Origin: Lycium barbarum | Lineage: Eukaryota; Streptophyta; Magnoliopsida; Solanales; Solanaceae | Assembly: GCF_019175385.1 (NCBI RefSeq) | Contig: NC_083341.1 | Coordinates: forward strand, 63,149,800 to 63,213,799 | Direction of reading: 5' to 3' | Length of the DNA stretch: 64,000 bases | In this document: piece by piece, positions 58,965 to 64,000 of the stretch | Numbering within the stretch: the stretch's first letter is position 1 | How the letters are laid out: every line of letters starts with the position of its first letter | Notes under the pieces: model-generated | Database searches by the model: none | Seen by the model: only the letters and a program-made list of their open reading frames with translations | What the model was told of the DNA's origin: nothing | Position numbers and translations under genes: made by a program

Positions 58965-61119
58965 AAGGTAATGTAAATGTAATGCTATGCAATGCCCTCC
59001 AGGCCTCATTTCCGTACTGTACACACATGCTAAGGGCAATGCCTAAAAGTCATGACCCATGGGGGACCCACAAAGTCCAGTGCCAATCCCTCATTCTGAC
59101 AAATGACCTAAGACACGAGTACTCTCTCGCTCGGGAAAGACCTCAGATCACGAGCGCTCCCTTGCTCCAGTAAAGACCTTGGATCATGAACACTCTTTCT
59201 CTTTTACACTTTCCAACAATGACCTCGGAGGCTACACTATCTTACCTACCATCATTTAATAACATTATCATATCAAACCATATATGGAATATGGTATATA
59301 TGTCATGCACGGAATAAACCTCAACAACATCACAAATCATAGGACCAACAAATGCTTGACATAAAATGCGAATCAAAACTCATTTCATTAATATTATTCT
59401 TCCTCTTTCATGAAATAAGTGAGATATTAAGAGACAGAGGTAAATACAGTCAAATTCATAAGTATATCAAAAATGGCGACTGGCCCATATAACAACATCC
59501 AAACAAAACCTGTGGATCTATCAACACCACCATGCCCGAAGGCTTATCATGCTTTCCCCATCAATAACTACCATCTACATATGTTTCTCTAATCAAAGCC
59601 TAAACATAAGTAAGTGGTAACCTACCTCAGTGCCGAACAGGAGCCACAAACCCTCAAGCCAACGTCTTTACTTTTCAGATCGCATCCGATCGATGAATGT
59701 CTATCAAATACTAGTTCTAAGTTATAATACGAATCCATCGATACCCATATTGCAATAGTTTTACCTAGAACCCAAAAAGATAACACCGAGCAGCCAAGGG
59801 CAAAACTGGAATTTTATTAAAAAAATTGGTTTAACCATAGCTTAATTAGTCTAAATCCAGAAAATCCATTCAAAAAGCCACCATCTTGATCCTCAAATCC
59901 ATGATTTATCATTTTCCAACTTTTTCATTCAAAACCTCAATTTTCCTCAACCAAACACGGATAAAATCGATATCCACCAAAATTAATCTTGAGGAGACAA
60001 CAAAATAAAGGTTAGATACTTACCCCCTCATTGAGACGAGAACAACACCGTAAAAAATCACCTCAAACGGAGCTCCCAAACTTATGAGAAGAAGTCCCGA
60101 AACAAAGCACAAAAGGGGTAGCAGCTGTTTGGCCCCAAATCATGTGCTAGACTATCACAAAACTCACTTTTGATAGGCCCTATAAACTACTTGTGAAATT
60201 TCACCCAAGATAGCCTTTTGAATCACCCAATTTGCCTTAAAATGAGAGATATATGTTGTTTTCTAATTTTGAAGGAATGTAGAAATTTAAGGGCGAACTT
60301 AGGGGCAAAATCGTCATTTTCAGCAAAATCTCACTAGAAAACCAGTCACAGCAAAATTTAGAAAAAAGGTCATATCTCACTCATACGATGACGAAATGCG
60401 ACGATTATTGTTGCTATAGTTCGGAAATTACGCTACAGATCTAACGGTTCAGGAAACACAAAACAACGGTAATTTATTCAGTATGATACCCTTTTTTCTT
60501 AAAACGACGTCGAAACAAAAACCAAGCACTATACAACCCAAACACATTCGAAACTTATCGGAATCTAACCAAAATTTGAGGACAAGTCCAAAATCATTAT
60601 ACGAACCTGATCGAACTCTCAAAACATCCAAACAGGGTAGTCTTGACCCGATTTTGCCTATGGTCAAATCCAAATCATCTTAAAAGCGAGTTTCTGAACC
60701 AACCACCTAAATCACACCCGAGCCTCTCGGGAACCGAACCAGCTACACGACAACTATCAAAATTTGATTATAGGCACATTTACCCAAAAGTCAGCTTTTG
60801 GTCAAACTTCTTAAACTTAGAATTTCAAAATTTCAAAACTTAGATTTTCTTCTCTGATTCTCATCCGATCACCTAGGGAAGGGTGCCATCCATCCCCACC
60901 AAGCATAAACATTAATACGCATCTAACGGAGCCAACAAATTTTGAATATGGGTCTTATTTGTCCTGGTGACCATCTTTTCACCATAAATATGCATATTAA
61001 ATGCTAAAACTAAATTAATTGTCCAAACGAACTCTAAAATTAGCCCCGTTAATTTCTACAGGTCATAAATAATATTTTAGATCTAACGGAATCTTCATAT
61101 TGCCAATCAGAACACATTT
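58965..61119 (-). repeat. Old LTR-like sequence on the minus strand
   Basis: No coding domain. Parts echo the A/F LTR in the same order: catgacccatgggggaccc (59050s), tggatcatgaacactc-type words, and gtaacctacctcagtgcc (59615-59632). Sequence near 60600-60730 resembles 53440-53540. It continues the DNA left of solo LTR 3 and is cut at 61119 by the LTR of element E. Confidence 0.5.
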
Positions 61120-61266
61120 TGGTCGCACCCCGACTAGGAGTATGGTGGGCATTGACCCGTAGGTTGGATACCAACCGGCGAAACAAATTCCATGATTATC
61201 ATATAATGTAACTCGAGGGACACCAGCATGCAGAAAAGGACCAAATATAGAAATATGCAATAATTC

Positions 61267-61385
<119 letters not shown>

Positions 61386-62014
61386 CACACATACACACAC
61401 ATAAGAGCCCCGACAAGGCTGCTACAACATAATAAGTGTCATAAAGCCAGCAAGGTTATTAGGAGAATACCAAAATCAAAAAAAGGTTGACAAAGCCAGA
61501 CATAAAATCTACATACCCCACTATGTCTATGAACCTCTAGAGGTGTGCATATGAACATATATCATGATAACATAAATATACCAAAACATAACAAGTCCGG
61601 AGTAGTGGTACTTGCTGACAACCGCTGAAGCTGGAAGTCCTACTGGGGCTGTGGTCCTCTACTACACCTCTCAGGACCTGTAGCACGGAATGCAGCGTCC
61701 TGTAGGATGGGACGTCAGTACGGACAAAAGTACTGAGTAAGTAAGGCAAGAAACAACATCATAAGTCAAACATAAATATAGAAGAATACAAGTAACCTGA
61801 GCCAACTGAGGAAGAACAATATGCAATGCATGAGTTTGAAAATCATATGCAAGTGTGTGTGTGTGTATATAGTACATCATCCTCGTATCACCATCATCCC
61901 TTTTCCAAGGCATCCCGCACCGGGGTATATCATAACATGCCCACTACAGTGGTATGTACATCTACGTGTCTGCTCGGCCGACTATAGCGCAGTGCGGTGT
62001 AGTAAAATAATGCA

Positions 62015-62018
<4 letters not shown>

Positions 62019-62085
<67 letters not shown>
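62019..62085. repeat. (AT)n microsatellite
   Basis: About 33 AT units in the LTR of element E. Confidence 0.95.
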
Positions 62086-62087
<2 letters not shown>

Positions 62088-62965
62088 GCATAAGGAGTAA
62101 ATGAACTGACATTGGGCCTCTCAGAGTGACATAAGGCCGGTAAACTCTAAATGAATTATGGAATTCATATCAAATATAAGGAAATAACTTAATGATGATA
62201 AACATGAAAATATTTCAAGAATCAATCAAATAATTAAGACAATAAAATTTGAAATACATAGCATGGGAATTGATTGAATTGTTATGTGACGCACGTGTTA
62301 ATATTCTAGTTGGATTCGTGCCAAAGAAAGTAGGAAACACACGCCTTGCATACCTTAGTTGTCTAGCCATTACCTGAAAGAATCCTTTATTCCGATGCTT
62401 TCCCTTCACCCGAACCTATATTGAAAAATATATCCTTAATCATATTCCATCATGATCATACATGAACTTAGATAAGTTGTATATTGAAGGATGATTTGCG
62501 TTACAAAAATTCGGGCAGCATTTCCTTTGTTTCTATTATGTCCCAAGATTACAACAACAACAACACCAATCACCAACAATACTAATCCAAATCAACATCC
62601 ATATTACTTCATCAACACCATCCACCACAAGGTTTATTTCGTCTTTTAACCAATTTAACTTAATACGAGACAATTCTAGCGAGATTCATCACGAATTAAC
62701 TTAAATCCTTAATCATAGGGGAAAAATCTTACCTCAATTGAATGGGATAGTCCTTGGAACTAGTTTGAACCTGAACTTCACCTTCACCAACATAATACCA
62801 CCATGAACGTGAAGTTTACGAGCTTATACGCACCTCCCGAACCTCATTGATGGGTAACTTCAACAATTTATGACCAAAATTTGCATATGGACTTGTAAGA
62901 ACATGTATCTATGTTGTAGAGTGCTTTGGAGTTTGGAAATGATCAAACAAATGACCAACAGGGCC

Positions 62966-62973
62966 CTTATATA
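62966..62973 (-). promoter_or_regulatory. TATA box of element E LTR
   Basis: The minus strand reads AAGTATATAAGGG, 40-120 bp downstream of the CGCGATCGCG palindromes. Inferred promoter. Confidence 0.5.
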
Positions 62974-63463
62974 CTTGCCAAAGTCGGTTTGCATCGGCTC
63001 AGATTTTTGCCCTTCGCGATTAGGTAGGCTTATGATCCACCGCCTCACTTTTTGGCCTTCGCGATCGCGAGGGCTTTGGCTCGCGATCACAGAACAGACT
63101 GTGGTAGCCTATCTGGAAATGCCCATAACTTTCTACTCCAATGTCGTATCGACGAACGGTTTGTTGCATTAGAAACTAGACTTAATAAACTTCAATTTTC
63201 ATAGGTTACGTGTTCCGCAACTCCTCATATTTGAGGAGATAAAACTCCCTCGATTTAGACCAAAATTTTTTCTGAAATTTGGCCAAATTTTCCCAAAATT
63301 TTGACAAACTTAATTCCTTCATTTCGCTTGATCCCGGAACCCTTAGATACTCTCTTAACACTTGTTAAAAGTATTGCTTAACCTTATAAGAGTTCCATGA
63401 CTTCTCCAACTTACGTTACTTTTCTTACGATGCAAACGACGCAAATTTTTTTGAGAAGTAACA

Positions 63464-64000
63464 TTCTCCCCCCTTAAAAACATTCATCCTTGAATGTTAA
63501 ACTAAAGTTGTCAGAGATCTTATGGAAATTTCAACTGAACTTCCTCTGTAATTTAATATTATCAACTTGTCATGTAACAAACCCATAATGTAATGCCACA
63601 CAAGGCTATAACAATTTGTATAAACAATGGCCCCACACGACCAATGACAGTAATTAATAACATAGACGTACCTGAGGGCTATGATATCTTAGTCTGAACC
63701 TCCTCTGGGAGTAACCATAACAAATGAGGATATATAAATCTCATATCTCTGTATAACACCCTTGCAAATATAATCTATATAATAAGAAGACCCTCGGTAA
63801 TATCTAGCTCATTGAGCGACATACATCGCTCTTTCACCTTCCTAACCAATCATGTCCATTTTTAAACGTTCAAACAATAACTATTCTTGGCAAAATATTG
63901 CATTCTGTATCATATTCTTTTTAGACTTTAGGTATCATCATTCTTATAACCAATACTCTTTCCATTTTCGTAATTCCAGTTTCACCTCTTTCTGCTCGTT
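63464..64000 (-). mobile_element. Element E internal 3' end (continues beyond window)
   Basis: The polypurine tract (minus AAGGGGGGAGAA, 63464-63475) is followed by the hairpin ACATTC...GAATGT (63480-63497), the same arrangement as at the 3' end of element B. The remaining ~500 bases show no readable pol domain and are taken as 3' untranslated sequence of a gypsy element whose genes lie to the right. Confidence 0.7.

Noticed and set aside
61434..61445. TGTCATAAAG as the outer end of the element E LTR
   Set aside because: It would leave the compound microsatellite and the TGGTCGCACCCC end outside the LTR; the latter better resembles an LTR terminus.

Overview
The window is AT-rich plant nuclear DNA made almost entirely of nested retroelements. 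I see no host protein gene, tRNA, rRNA or CRISPR array. The best guess for the host is a dicot of the nightshade family (Solanaceae), in pericentromeric-type heterochromatin. The reasons are chromodomain-type Ty3/gypsy elements with an initiator-Met tRNA primer site, large LTRs of roughly 1.9-3.2 kb, and a petuvirus-like endogenous pararetrovirus (EPRV). The species is not determined.

Layout. (1) Positions 1-14739 hold Ty3/gypsy element A on the minus strand: 3' LTR (cut by the window), integrase and RNase H, reverse transcriptase and protease, gag, primer site, 5' LTR. Its RNase H region is split by a ~3.2 kb solo LTR (outer ends 3656 and 9760, target duplication acagt). That solo LTR is itself split by an oppositely oriented 2.9 kb solo LTR (6622-9519, target duplication tcggc). 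(2) Positions 14740-31592 hold an older plus-strand gypsy element B into which A inserted. B has a broken gag and a pol that lacks the RT catalytic centre. Its integrase is interrupted by an inverted pair of LTRs (family C), one of which carries a solo LTR of family D. A 4.68 kb block covering B pol, LTR C and part of LTR D is duplicated in tandem (15937-20614 and 20615-25301) and nearly identical. B pol resumes at 29509 and its 3' LTR starts at 30438. (3) Positions 31593-45087 hold two head-to-tail minus-strand EPRV copies: movement protein, Cys-rich and coiled-coil segment, coat protein, protease, RT, RNase H, then a C-terminal segment I do not recognise. One complete promoter, leader and primer site lies between the copies. 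Both are broken by stops and frameshifts. (4) Positions 45088-53066 hold element F, a plus-strand relative of A. It has lost its 5' part at the EPRV junction, is interrupted by a 2.4 kb solo LTR (45617-48032), and ends in a full 3' LTR. (5) Positions 53067-64000 hold degraded gypsy remains on the minus strand (element G pol and LTR-like sequence), a 3.0 kb solo LTR (55968-58964, target duplication aaggt) with a 77-bp tandem repeat, and the 3' LTR and 3' end of element E.

Nothing here works together as a pathway; the interest is genome archaeology and regulation. Several LTR families that otherwise look different share the same ordered short modules: a palindrome around CCGAAATTTCGG, a splice-donor-like GTATGT block, and a ~65-bp block near the LTR 3' end. 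Four LTR families also carry clusters of short palindromes just upstream of a TATA-like box, each family with its own palindrome. Insertion order by nesting: B before A and LTR C; A before its solo LTR, then the inner solo LTR; LTR C before LTR D, before the tandem duplication.
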